Below are positions 1 through 7,129 of a DNA stretch of 48,254 nucleotides, piece by piece. The notes beneath the pieces were generated by a model, which was not told the DNA's origin, did no database searches, and saw only the letters and a program-made list of their open reading frames with translations. The stretch spans positions 1-48,254 of the forward strand of contig JAFWAT010000020.1 in the NCBI GenBank assembly GCA_017507525.1, given 5' to 3'. Position 1 is the stretch's first letter, and every line of letters starts with the position of its first letter. Position numbers and translations under genes: made by a program. The DNA is from Clostridia bacterium. Its GTDB lineage: Bacteria; Bacillota; Clostridia; UBA1381; UBA9506.

Positions 1-633
1 CAGGTCTTTGGTAGAATCATTTAAAGGCACATGCAGCGTAATGTAATCACTGTTTGCAAACACCTCATTAATGTCTTTTGCCTTATGTATGCTTCTGGAC
101 AGATGCCAAGCTGAATCAATGGTCAAATACGGGTCATAACCAATAACGTCCATGCCCAGGTTCTGAGCAGCATTTGCCACCATAACGCCAATGGCACCCA
201 GACCGATAACACCCAGCTTTTTGCCCTTGATTTCCGGACCAACAAACTGGCCTTTACCTTTTTCAACCAGCTTCGGCACTTCTGCGCCTTTACCAATTAA
301 GGTTTTTGCCCATTCGATACCGCCGGTAATGTTACGGCTGGCTAAAAACAGTGCAGAAATAACCAGCTCCTTAACTGCATTGGCATTCGCACCGGGGGTG
401 TTAAACACAACGATACCCTTATCTGTGCAAGTATCGATGGGAATGTTGTTCACGCCGGCACCGGCACGGGCAACAGCCTTTAAGCTGTCAGCCAGTTCCA
501 TGTCATGCATGGAAAAGCTGCGAAGAATAATACCGTCAGGGTTCTGACAATCATCGGTCACCCGATAGTTGTGTGCGCCGAACTTTTCAAGACCTTGCTC
601 GGCAATTTTATTTAAAGTTAAAATATCAAACAT
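1..633 (-). CDS. serA: D-3-phosphoglycerate dehydrogenase (N-terminal part, cut by window edge)
   Basis: First enzyme of serine biosynthesis: oxidises 3-phosphoglycerate to 3-phosphohydroxypyruvate with NAD+. Only the first 211 residues are present; the gene runs off the left edge. Visible are the N-terminal substrate-binding half and the start of the NAD-binding Rossmann domain, with GVIGLGAIG at about residues 140-148 followed by a GYDPY segment. The ATG at 633-631 opens MFDILTLNKIAEQGL, the usual short N-terminus of clostridial SerA. It lies 16 bp downstream of serC on the same strand, so the two are almost certainly co-transcribed and supply consecutive steps. Whether a C-terminal ACT domain exists cannot be seen. 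Confidence 0.92.
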   Translation of the reverse strand, partial: MFDILTLNKIAEQGLEKFGAHNYRVTDDCQNPDGIILRSFSMHDMELADSLKAVARAGAGVNNIPIDTCTDKGIVVFNTPGANANAVKELVISALFLASRNITGGIEWAKTLIGKGAEVPKLVEKGKGQFVGPEIKGKKLGVIGLGAIGVMVANAAQNLGMDVIGYDPYLTIDSAWHLSRSIHKAKDINEVFANSDYITLHVPLNDSTKDL

Positions 634-649
634 TTTACTTCCTCATTTC

Positions 650-1726
650 TTAGTTGTTCTTTTCAAATTCCTTCATGAAAGCAACCAGTTTCTCGACACC
701 TTCAACCGGCATTGCATTATAAATGCTTGCACGCATACCGCCTACGGTGCGGTGACCCTTTAAGTTCACAAAGCCTGCTGCCTTTGCTTCTTTAATAAAT
801 TTCGCATTTAATTCATCAGAATCTGTTACAAAGGGAACGTTCATCAAAGAACGGTCCTTGGCAACAACTGTGCCACGGAACATGTTAGATTCGTCTAAAT
901 AGTCATATAAAATCTTAGCCTTTTTCAGGTTGATTTCATACATTGCTTGGATACCGCCCAGCTCTTTGAGCCACTCGAGCACCAGCTTGCAGATATAAAT
1001 ACCGTAGGTCGGCGGGGTGTTATACATAGAGCCGTTATCCACATGAATCTGGTAATCAAACATAGTGGGTGTGCCCTCTTTTGTAAAGCCCAAAAGGTCT
1101 TCACGAATGATAACCACAGTAACACCGGCGGGACCCATGTTTTTCTGTGCGCCGGCATATAACATACCGAACTTGGATACATCAATAGGCTGAGACAGAA
1201 TATTGGAAGAAATATCTGCTACTAAGGGAACATCACCTGTATCCGGCAGGCTGGTATAACGTGTGCCGTAAATTGTGTTATTAAAGGTGATGTGGAAATA
1301 GTCTGCATCCTTTGTAAAGGTAGCAGGGTCTAATTCGGGAATATAGGAAAAGGTTTTATCTGCCGAACTTGCAACACGGTTCACCGTGCCATATTTCTCT
1401 GCTTCCTGTGCAGCCTTTTTAGACCACTGACCGGTGATGACATAGTCAGCCTTACCGGTTCTCATCAGGTTCAGAGGAATCATGGCAAATTGACTAGAGG
1501 CACCACCCTGCAGAAACAGAACCTTATAGTTGTCAGGAATCTGCATCAGCTCACGAAGAAGGGATTCTGCACCGCCGATAATTGCTTCATAATCTGCTGA
1601 ACGGTGACTCATCTCCATAACGGACATGCCGCTTCCTTCGTAGTTTAACATTTGCTCTGCTGCCTTTTCCAGAACGGCTTCCGGTAACATGGAAGGACCG
1701 GCTGAAAAATTGTACACTCTACCCAT
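650..1726 (-). CDS. serC: Phosphoserine aminotransferase
   Basis: PLP enzyme that transaminates 3-phosphohydroxypyruvate to O-phosphoserine, using glutamate. The 358-residue product has normal family length. It opens MGRVYNFSAGPSMLPEAVL, the classical SerC start (NFxAGPxxLP), and carries the PLP-lysine region YAGAQKNMGPAGV at about residue 190 and a C-terminal HRTVGGMRASIYNA segment that is strongly conserved. An in-frame ATG at 1741 is rejected as start because it lies inside the Shine-Dalgarno GGAGG (1735-1739); the ATG at 1726 sits 8 nt after it. serA follows immediately. A consensus promoter lies about 110 nt upstream, leaving a structured leader. Confidence 0.95.
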   Translation of the reverse strand: MGRVYNFSAGPSMLPEAVLEKAAEQMLNYEGSGMSVMEMSHRSADYEAIIGGAESLLRELMQIPDNYKVLFLQGGASSQFAMIPLNLMRTGKADYVITGQWSKKAAQEAEKYGTVNRVASSADKTFSYIPELDPATFTKDADYFHITFNNTIYGTRYTSLPDTGDVPLVADISSNILSQPIDVSKFGMLYAGAQKNMGPAGVTVVIIREDLLGFTKEGTPTMFDYQIHVDNGSMYNTPPTYGIYICKLVLEWLKELGGIQAMYEINLKKAKILYDYLDESNMFRGTVVAKDRSLMNVPFVTDSDELNAKFIKEAKAAGFVNLKGHRTVGGMRASIYNAMPVEGVEKLVAFMKEFEKNN

Positions 1727-1838
1727 TTGTAAAACCTCCATTTAGTATAATATGCTAAACTCTGCGTTCATTTTTTGCCACGAAGGCTCCACCTTTGGTT
1801 GGATTTTTGGGCAAAAAAATAAAGAGAATTTTATCATT
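1727..1838 (-). promoter_or_regulatory. Leader of serC with a long-stem hairpin
   Basis: The serC promoter is about 110 nt from the start codon. The leader contains TTTTTTGCC (1771-1779 on the plus strand) paired with GGCAAAAAA (1810-1818), enclosing a smaller CCACC/GGTTGG hairpin. There is no uridine-tract terminator and no T-box GGGUGGNACCGCG element. Function is unknown; the hairpin could affect mRNA stability or translation. Confidence 0.4.
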
Positions 1839-1844
1839 TAAAAT

Positions 1845-1873
1845 ATTATATTACAATCTAAAATAAATGTCAA
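1845..1873 (-). promoter_or_regulatory. Sigma-A promoter of serC-serA
   Basis: On the minus strand TTGACA (1873-1868) and TATAAT (1850-1845) are separated by exactly 17 bp. Both hexamers are perfect consensus. It points to serC; the predicted start of transcription is near 1838. Confidence 0.7.
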
Positions 1874-1954
1874 TAAAAACAACCTAAATAACTAAACAGT
1901 TACAAAAATATTTTATAAATTTAAAACGATTCAGAAAAAAATTTTTAAATATGC

Positions 1955-1983
1955 TTCCCTTTTCTGTTTTTCTATGTTATAAT
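1955..1983 (+). promoter_or_regulatory. Extended -10 promoter of the ferredoxin gene
   Basis: TATAAT at 1978-1983 is preceded by TGT (an extended -10 TGn motif). The -35 (TTCCCT, 1955-1960, 17 bp spacing) is poor, as is common with extended -10 promoters. It precedes the ferredoxin start at 2045 by about 55 nt. Confidence 0.45.
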
Positions 1984-2044
1984 GGCTATGATATAATAAT
2001 TTATATCAGCACAAAATGTGTATTGAGCTTAAGGAGGTGCAAAA

Positions 2045-2215
2045 ATGGCTTATAAAATTACAGACGAATGCATCAGCTGTGGTGCTTGTGAAGCAGAATG
2101 CCCGGTTTCCTGCATCAGCGCTGGTGATGATGTTTACACAATTGACGCTGATAGCTGCATCGATTGCGGTAACTGCTCAAACGTATGTCCCGTAGGTGCT
2201 CCTGTAGGCGAATAA
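2045..2215 (+). CDS. 2[4Fe-4S] clostridial-type ferredoxin
   Basis: Small cytoplasmic electron carrier of 56 residues. It has the two canonical cluster motifs: CISCGACEAECP at about residues 9-20 and CIDCGNCSNVCP at about residues 38-49, giving eight cysteines that hold two [4Fe-4S] clusters in the crossed CxxCxxCxxxCP pattern. It starts MAYKITDECISCG, like clostridial ferredoxins. The start is fixed by a strong Shine-Dalgarno AAGGAGGTG (2031-2039). It is a single-gene unit with its own promoter and a 13-bp hairpin terminator downstream. Its partner enzyme is not evident here; pyruvate:ferredoxin oxidoreductase or hydrogenase is usual in fermenters. Confidence 0.96.
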   Translation: MAYKITDECISCGACEAECPVSCISAGDDVYTIDADSCIDCGNCSNVCPVGAPVGE

Positions 2216-2260
2216 TCGCGTCAAACATTACATAACACGAAGCACGCTTCTGTTAACAGC

Positions 2261-2304
2261 GAGGCTGCAGCAAAACACTTGCTGCAGCCTCTTGTTTTGT
2301 GTTT
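2261..2304 (+). terminator. Rho-independent terminator of the ferredoxin gene
   Basis: GAGGCTGCAGCAA (2261-2273) pairs perfectly with TTGCTGCAGCCTC (2279-2291), a 13-bp stem with a 5-nt loop, followed by TTGTTTTGTGTTT. Its arms resemble two other hairpins in this window (31800-31833 and 44894-44922). Confidence 0.85.
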
Positions 2305-2319
2305 ACCAGATATTACACC

Positions 2320-2349
2320 TTGCCACACGCTGCATGACTCCTGTATAAT
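2320..2349 (+). promoter_or_regulatory. Sigma-A promoter of the small membrane protein gene
   Basis: TTGCCA (2320-2325), 18-bp spacer, TATAAT (2344-2349), about 33 nt before the ATG at 2382. Confidence 0.6.
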
Positions 2350-2381
2350 AGATGTATAGTTAAAATTAAGGAGTGGCTTTC

Positions 2382-2618
2382 ATGCAACACAAACCAAAGA
2401 AACCAAGAGCAGTCACAAAAATGCATTGGGCTGCCCGTTTCGTCATTCAATATGGTACGCTTTTCTCTCTTTTTTTCTTACTCTGTGGTTTTTTCTTTCC
2501 CAGAGCGTCTTTTTATGCCATATCTATCTGCCAAAGTGCTGTGTATTCTTTTGCCGTTTCCATTATTGGCGGCTTACTGCTGGATGTAATTGCTGTGCGG
2601 CGCGGCATGGATGAATAA
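2382..2618 (+). CDS. Small two-helix membrane protein, unknown function
   Basis: Predicted 78-residue membrane protein. A basic N-terminus (MQHKPKKPRAVTK) precedes a hydrophobic segment at about residues 24-42 (IQYGTLFSLFFLLCGFFF core) and a second at about 49-71, ending with a charged RRGMDE tail. The start is the ATG at 2382, 8 nt after AAGGAG (2368-2373); an in-frame GTG at 2373 overlaps the ribosome binding site and is unlikely. It is convergent with spoIIE, only 4 bp away, and has its own promoter, so it is expressed independently. I do not recognise a family. Confidence 0.65.
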   Translation: MQHKPKKPRAVTKMHWAARFVIQYGTLFSLFFLLCGFFFPRASFYAISICQSAVYSFAVSIIGGLLLDVIAVRRGMDE

Positions 2619-2622
2619 GAGG

Positions 2623-4962
2623 CTATGACTCTATCAGTTTTGCAACCAAAACTGTCATATCGTCTTTTGCCATACCGCCCCCTGCCTCGATGGCAGTGCG
2701 CAAAATGATGTCTGACAGTTCCTGCGGCGAAGCCCCTTCATAGTCTGCAATAACCTTTGAAATTCTGCTGTTTGTGCTGTCTTCCAAAACATCTGTCACA
2801 CCGTCTGTTACCAAAACAACCATATCCCCCGCCTTAGCAAAGGATAAATCACAATCCGGCTCAACCTCAGAAAGAATACCTGCCGGCAGTGAGGTACAGC
2901 CGATTTTTTCCACCGTGCTGCCCCGTTTCACATAGGAACTGGCGGCACCGATTTTGATAAACTCCAGCGCACCGGAATACAGATTGACCAAGCATAAATC
3001 CGCCGTTGCAAAGCTCTCCCGCTCCGCACTGACCATAAGCACACTGTTTATCAGGCGCAGGGCGGTTTCCTTATCAAAACCCGAATCAATAAGCCTGCGA
3101 ATCAGGTAAATGGTCATGCTACTTTGTGCTTCTGCCGAACCGCCATGGCCCATTCCATCGGAAAGCGCCAGAATGTATCGACCGTCTGCCGACGCAGAAG
3201 ACATATGATAATCGCCGCTTTTGCCGCCATTTTGTCCCGCAATTTGCGCAAAGCCTGACTCTATGGAAAACCGTGCCCGTTCTAAAAATTTAAGTCGGCA
3301 AGTCCCTTTTCCGCAGGTTGTGGGAAGTTTTAGCATAGGTATGCCAACCGCACCGCTGATAACCGCTGCAACACGGTTTGAGCACACCCTGTCACCGCCG
3401 CAGTTTTGCATCATAAGGGTTACTTCCAACCCATCACCGTTTACAACCCGCACCTGACCGGCTTCTATCCCTGCCCGATCAAGAGCAGCAGCAATTTTTC
3501 GTTCCAGACGGATGCTGTCTGACGGTTCACACACCAGTTCGTGCTTTAAATTTGCCAGAACCGAAGATACATTTTTAAACTGTGCAGCAACCAGATTACG
3601 GCTTTCTGCCACACGTCCCGCCCAAAGCAAATTCACTTTATGTACATCATAATTTTTATTCAGTGTTTCCAAAAAATCTCCCATGCGAATGCATTTATGT
3701 TTAAAGGCCTCCGGAACATCTTCCATCTCTCCGCGCCCCCGCAATTCCATGCGGTTATATAAGGTTAACAAAGCATGTCTTGTCTGATTGTACTCTTTTT
3801 GCCAGCAATAATTCATTAATGTACACCCACGGCAAACCTGATCTGCCGTTCTGTCAAACAAATAGCCCGGGTCACGAACCTCGCTGTCAACCCTTTTTTC
3901 CACAGCCTCATTAAAGATTCCCGAAAGTTCAGAAAAAGACTCTGAAACCTCTGTCAGCTTGTCCTCCATAATTTCGCGAATCCGCAGCACCGAGTCTTCC
4001 TGATACCCCGGTGCCTTCATAACCTCTCCAAATAAAGATAGAAACCGATCCGGTATTAAAAATAAAAGAACGCCGGAAGCCACGATGCACGAAAAGGCTA
4101 CCACTGTGTTAACCGACTGGCTAAAATACAACGCTGCTAAGCTGTTAGCAATAAAAAAACCGATGACAACGCCCCATCTTCCCTTTTTTTGAAGCAGCCC
4201 GGAGCACAGTGCACTGACACCGTAAACCGCCACCACCTGCGCCGGCAGAACATCTGATATGCTGTTAACCACACCCAGCGTCAGGCCGGTGGCGCAGGAA
4301 AGAGAAAAACCGCCGGATATGCCTGCAACAAAAATAATAACAAGACTCAAAACATGAGCAACATCTTGCAAAAAAGGAATCCCCTGCAGGCTTAAAATAA
4401 CACCGGCAGCAAGAACCACCAGACTTAAGCTCTCTACAGGTTCAAAAACCTTGCGCTCCGTAACACCCCGCAAAACAATAACTGCTTTATCAAAAGCAAA
4501 ATATGACAAAAATACCAAGATGGATTCCAACACCTGAAACAACATGTCATAGAGCAAAAATCCGTTGAATATAACAAAAATCATACCGGTTACCATTAAA
4601 GAAACCGATGATACAACAGCATACAACCAAGGATTTTCCAAAAATTCCTTCTCCATTAAAATACAAAATACCATGGTAATCACAAGAGCGCCTATGTACT
4701 TTAAAGATACAATGCCCATCCCGGCTGCAATAACACCGAAGCAAGCAGCAATAATGCCCAAGCCCTGTTTTTGCTTGGGGAACGCCGCTACAAAATATGA
4801 CAGGCCAAAAGGAGAAAGAGCCCCGAACATAAAAATCTTGTTCAAAAGAAACATAAGACAATACTCAACCGTCTCCAAAAGGCTGAAGTGATACACTCTC
4901 TTTCTCTGTTTTCTCACAGGGATTCCCATGCGTTTATAGGATTGAATTTCTTGATTTGTCAT
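2623..4962 (-). CDS. spoIIE: Stage II sporulation protein E, serine phosphatase
   Basis: Membrane-bound PP2C-type phosphatase that dephosphorylates SpoIIAA and so releases sigma-F in the forespore after asymmetric division; it also acts at the polar septum. Length is 779 residues, close to the usual 800-830. The N-terminal third is a run of about ten membrane helices (roughly residues 30-320), then a central region with a CRGCTLMNYCW cysteine motif near 375, and a C-terminal PP2C domain from about 560. Metal-binding signatures are visible: ALSDGMGHGG (about 605), VLVTDGVTD (about 735) and AKDDMTVLV near the end. The promoter has TTGACA-N21-TATAAT spacing, matching Spo0A-activated spoII promoters. 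Confidence 0.96.
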   Translation of the reverse strand: MTNQEIQSYKRMGIPVRKQRKRVYHFSLLETVEYCLMFLLNKIFMFGALSPFGLSYFVAAFPKQKQGLGIIAACFGVIAAGMGIVSLKYIGALVITMVFCILMEKEFLENPWLYAVVSSVSLMVTGMIFVIFNGFLLYDMLFQVLESILVFLSYFAFDKAVIVLRGVTERKVFEPVESLSLVVLAAGVILSLQGIPFLQDVAHVLSLVIIFVAGISGGFSLSCATGLTLGVVNSISDVLPAQVVAVYGVSALCSGLLQKKGRWGVVIGFFIANSLAALYFSQSVNTVVAFSCIVASGVLLFLIPDRFLSLFGEVMKAPGYQEDSVLRIREIMEDKLTEVSESFSELSGIFNEAVEKRVDSEVRDPGYLFDRTADQVCRGCTLMNYCWQKEYNQTRHALLTLYNRMELRGRGEMEDVPEAFKHKCIRMGDFLETLNKNYDVHKVNLLWAGRVAESRNLVAAQFKNVSSVLANLKHELVCEPSDSIRLERKIAAALDRAGIEAGQVRVVNGDGLEVTLMMQNCGGDRVCSNRVAAVISGAVGIPMLKLPTTCGKGTCRLKFLERARFSIESGFAQIAGQNGGKSGDYHMSSASADGRYILALSDGMGHGGSAEAQSSMTIYLIRRLIDSGFDKETALRLINSVLMVSAERESFATADLCLVNLYSGALEFIKIGAASSYVKRGSTVEKIGCTSLPAGILSEVEPDCDLSFAKAGDMVVLVTDGVTDVLEDSTNSRISKVIADYEGASPQELSDIILRTAIEAGGGMAKDDMTVLVAKLIES

Positions 4963-4997
4963 TTGTATGCCTCCAATAGGAAATTTTTGGTATTTCC

Positions 4998-5030
4998 ATT
5001 ATATACCAATCTTTTTAAAAATTTTGTCAA
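4998..5030 (-). promoter_or_regulatory. spoIIE promoter with 21-bp spacer (Spo0A-type)
   Basis: On the minus strand TTGACA (5030-5025) and TATAAT (5003-4998) are both perfect but are 21 bp apart, too far for unaided sigma-A. In B. subtilis the spoIIE and spoIIG promoters have the same 21-22 bp arrangement and need Spo0A~P. Upstream, TGTCAAA (5074-5068) and AGTCGAT are near-matches to the 0A box TGTCGAA. Confidence 0.65.
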
Positions 5031-5125
5031 ATTCTGTTTGTCTTTCAAAAAAACTTATCGACTTTTTTTGACAAAGCAATACTTTTTAAATAAAAGATGA
5101 AAAAATCTCCTTTGGCTGTTTTCTT

Positions 5126-5155
5126 TTGACAAAAAATATGATATAATATTATAAT
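5126..5155 (+). promoter_or_regulatory. Sigma-A promoter of the DUF6062-to-rqcH operon
   Basis: TTGACA (5126-5131), 18-bp spacer, TATAAT (5150-5155); both hexamers are consensus. A second TATAAT at 5142-5147 has no suitably spaced -35. The first gene starts at 5192 after GGAGG. Confidence 0.7.
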
Positions 5156-5191
5156 GATAAAATAGGACAATTAAAAACAGGAGGCATTGCC

Positions 5192-5902
5192 TTGAAAGAA
5201 AAAATATACACCATTCCCTTAACAGATGCTTTTGCAGAAGGCGGAGAATGTCCTTTTTGCACTTTGGAAAAAAAGCTGGAGGCTGAGCAGGTTACCTATG
5301 CTTTGGGGGCTTCCATGATGGAACCGGACAGTCGCATTATTTCTAACAAAAAAGGTTATTGCCGGCGGCACTTTGAGCAAATGAGCCGGGAGGGAAAGGC
5401 TTTGAGCCTGGGCCTAGTCCTTGACACCCACTTAAACGAATTAATACAAAGCTTAGAAGAGGCCGTGGCTACTCCCAAAGCAAAGGGCGGCTTGTTTAAA
5501 AAATCTTCTGAGGTTGACCCTCTGGCAGCCGTTTTAGAAACAAATCAAAATTCCTGTTTGATTTGTGATAAGCTGCACCACACCTTAGAAAAATTTTCCG
5601 AAGTTTTTTGGTATCTTTATAAAAATGAACCTGATTTTAAAGAAAAAGTTGAAACATGTCAGGGTTTTTGCCTGCCCCACTTTAAGCTGCTCTTATCCTG
5701 TGCAGACCACGAACTTTCAGGCAAAACATTAGAAGAAGCAAAAGCTGAGATCATTGCTTTAGAGCTTTCACATTTAAAACGCATTAACGACGAGGTAAAT
5801 TGGTTTACCAAAAAATTTGATTACCGCAACCAAAATGAGCCTTGGGGCAACTCAAAAGATGCGCCCCAGCGTGCGATGGAAAAACTGTCTAAATTCTTGT
5901 AA
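5192..5902 (+). CDS. DUF6062 family protein, unknown function
   Basis: A 236-residue soluble protein of unknown function that I recognise as the clostridial family DUF6062. It has repeated Cys/His patterns: CPFC at about residues 20-23, CRRHF at about 57-61, CLICDKLHHTL near 125, and CQGFCLPHF near 155. Spaced CxxC and CxxHF pairs suggest two copies of a metal- or thiol-active module. No signal peptide is seen. The start is a TTG at 5192 with GGAGG 8 nt upstream; no ATG fits. It leads an operon of coaE, a lytic transglycosylase, polA, whiA and rqcH, and the next start lies 17 bp downstream. Context does not reveal a role. Confidence 0.8.
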   Translation: MKEKIYTIPLTDAFAEGGECPFCTLEKKLEAEQVTYALGASMMEPDSRIISNKKGYCRRHFEQMSREGKALSLGLVLDTHLNELIQSLEEAVATPKAKGGLFKKSSEVDPLAAVLETNQNSCLICDKLHHTLEKFSEVFWYLYKNEPDFKEKVETCQGFCLPHFKLLLSCADHELSGKTLEEAKAEIIALELSHLKRINDEVNWFTKKFDYRNQNEPWGNSKDAPQRAMEKLSKFL

Positions 5903-5919
5903 AAAGCGAGGGAAACGCC

Positions 5920-6504
5920 TTGAAAACAGTGTTGGGGTTAACCGGCGGTAGCGGCTCGGGCAAAAGCCTGGCAGCCGATTATTTTAAAACGCACGGCGCA
6001 TACATCATAGATGCCGATCAAATTGCCAGGCAGATTACTGAGCCCGGCAAACCGGCTCTTTTGGAAATTGCAAAAAGCTTTGAGGATATTCTTATGCCGG
6101 ATGGCAGTTTAAATCGCAAAAAGCTGGGATCTTTAGTGTTTCGCGACCCGGATGCCCTGCATAGGTTAAATACAATTACGCATACATATATCATTGAGGA
6201 AATCAAAACCCTCCTTGCAAACAGCTGGCATGACTTTATAGTGATTGATGCACCGCTCCTGCTTGAGTGTAATTTAGACCGGCTGTGTACGGCTTGTGCC
6301 TGTGTTTTAGCAGATACCGCTTTGCGAGTCCGCCGCATTATGACGCGCGACAAGCTGACAGAAGCACAGGCGCGTGACCGCATCAATTCACAAAAGGAGA
6401 ATGATTTTTATAAAAGCCGTTGCCGGTTTGTCATTGAAAACAATGGTGACGCCGCTTCTCTGTATGCTGCACTTGATCAATTGTTAAAGGAGCTTTTATC
6501 TTGA
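5920..6504 (+). CDS. coaE: Dephospho-CoA kinase
   Basis: Last step of coenzyme A synthesis: ATP-dependent phosphorylation of dephospho-CoA at the 3'-hydroxyl of the ribose. Length, 194 residues, is normal. The P-loop GLTGGSGSGKS sits at residues 6-16, followed by the family's IIDADQIAR motif (about 30-38), IVIDAPLLLE (about 107-116) and a lid segment RIMTRDKLT. It starts with TTG at 5920 and its stop overlaps the TTG start of the next gene by 4 nt, indicating translational coupling. The family is often found next to polA in Firmicutes, as here. Confidence 0.95.
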   Translation: MKTVLGLTGGSGSGKSLAADYFKTHGAYIIDADQIARQITEPGKPALLEIAKSFEDILMPDGSLNRKKLGSLVFRDPDALHRLNTITHTYIIEEIKTLLANSWHDFIVIDAPLLLECNLDRLCTACACVLADTALRVRRIMTRDKLTEAQARDRINSQKENDFYKSRCRFVIENNGDAASLYAALDQLLKELLS

Positions 6505-7094
6505 GAAAAAAGAAAAAACGAATCAAATGGGGGCGTTTTTTTACCCTGGCACTCCTCATCGTTCTCATTTGCAACCTGGGAAACATTGCCCGGAAGATAT
6601 ATCCGGTTAAACATATGGACTCTATAAAAAAATATTCTGCTAAGTATGAGGTAGACCCTTACCTGATTATGAGCGTGATTAAAACAGAGAGCAACTTTAA
6701 TGCTGATGCTGTTTCCCACAAAAACGCCACAGGACTTATGCAGATTATTGAACCTACCGCCTTTTGGCTGGCAGACCGGATGGAGCTTTCTGGTTTTAGC
6801 TATGAAGACATAAAAGAACCCGAACTGAATATTCAAATGGGCTGTTACTACATCAGCTATCTGCTATCACTTTATAACGGCAACGCAGGCACCGCCCTTG
6901 CCGCCTATAACGCCGGTGAAGGCACAGTGGATAAATGGTTGACAAATGAGGAATATTCAAAAGATGGCGAAAACTTAAGTTATATTCCCTATCCGGAAAC
7001 CCGGCATTATATTACAAAAGTGACAAACAATCAAAAAATCTATCAGGCTTTATACGAATTTTCCGTTCCCGATCAGAATATTGCATTGCAATAA
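6501..7094 (+). CDS. Soluble lytic murein transglycosylase-like protein
   Basis: A 197-residue membrane-anchored murein lytic transglycosylase that should cleave the MurNAc-GlcNAc bond to give anhydro-MurNAc ends. An N-terminal basic stretch (RKKKKRIKWGRF) and one hydrophobic helix at about 12-27 act as a signal anchor. The SLT domain follows, with catalytic glutamate in IKTESNFNADAVS (E near residue 62), then GLMQI and a YNAG motif near 136 (AAYNAGEGTV). It starts with a TTG that overlaps the coaE stop. The same short clostridial form is often encoded beside coaE and polA. Confidence 0.92.
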   Translation: MRKKKKRIKWGRFFTLALLIVLICNLGNIARKIYPVKHMDSIKKYSAKYEVDPYLIMSVIKTESNFNADAVSHKNATGLMQIIEPTAFWLADRMELSGFSYEDIKEPELNIQMGCYYISYLLSLYNGNAGTALAAYNAGEGTVDKWLTNEEYSKDGENLSYIPYPETRHYITKVTNNQKIYQALYEFSVPDQNIALQ

Positions 7095-7129
7095 GCCGGC
7101 GGCAGGATAAAGAAAAGGAAGGATGCAAA

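Noticed and set aside
1727-1838. T-box leader for serC, suggested by AAAGGTGGAGCC on the minus strand
   Set aside because: No specifier stem fits in 110 nt, the GGGUGGNACCGCG element is absent, and no terminator follows.
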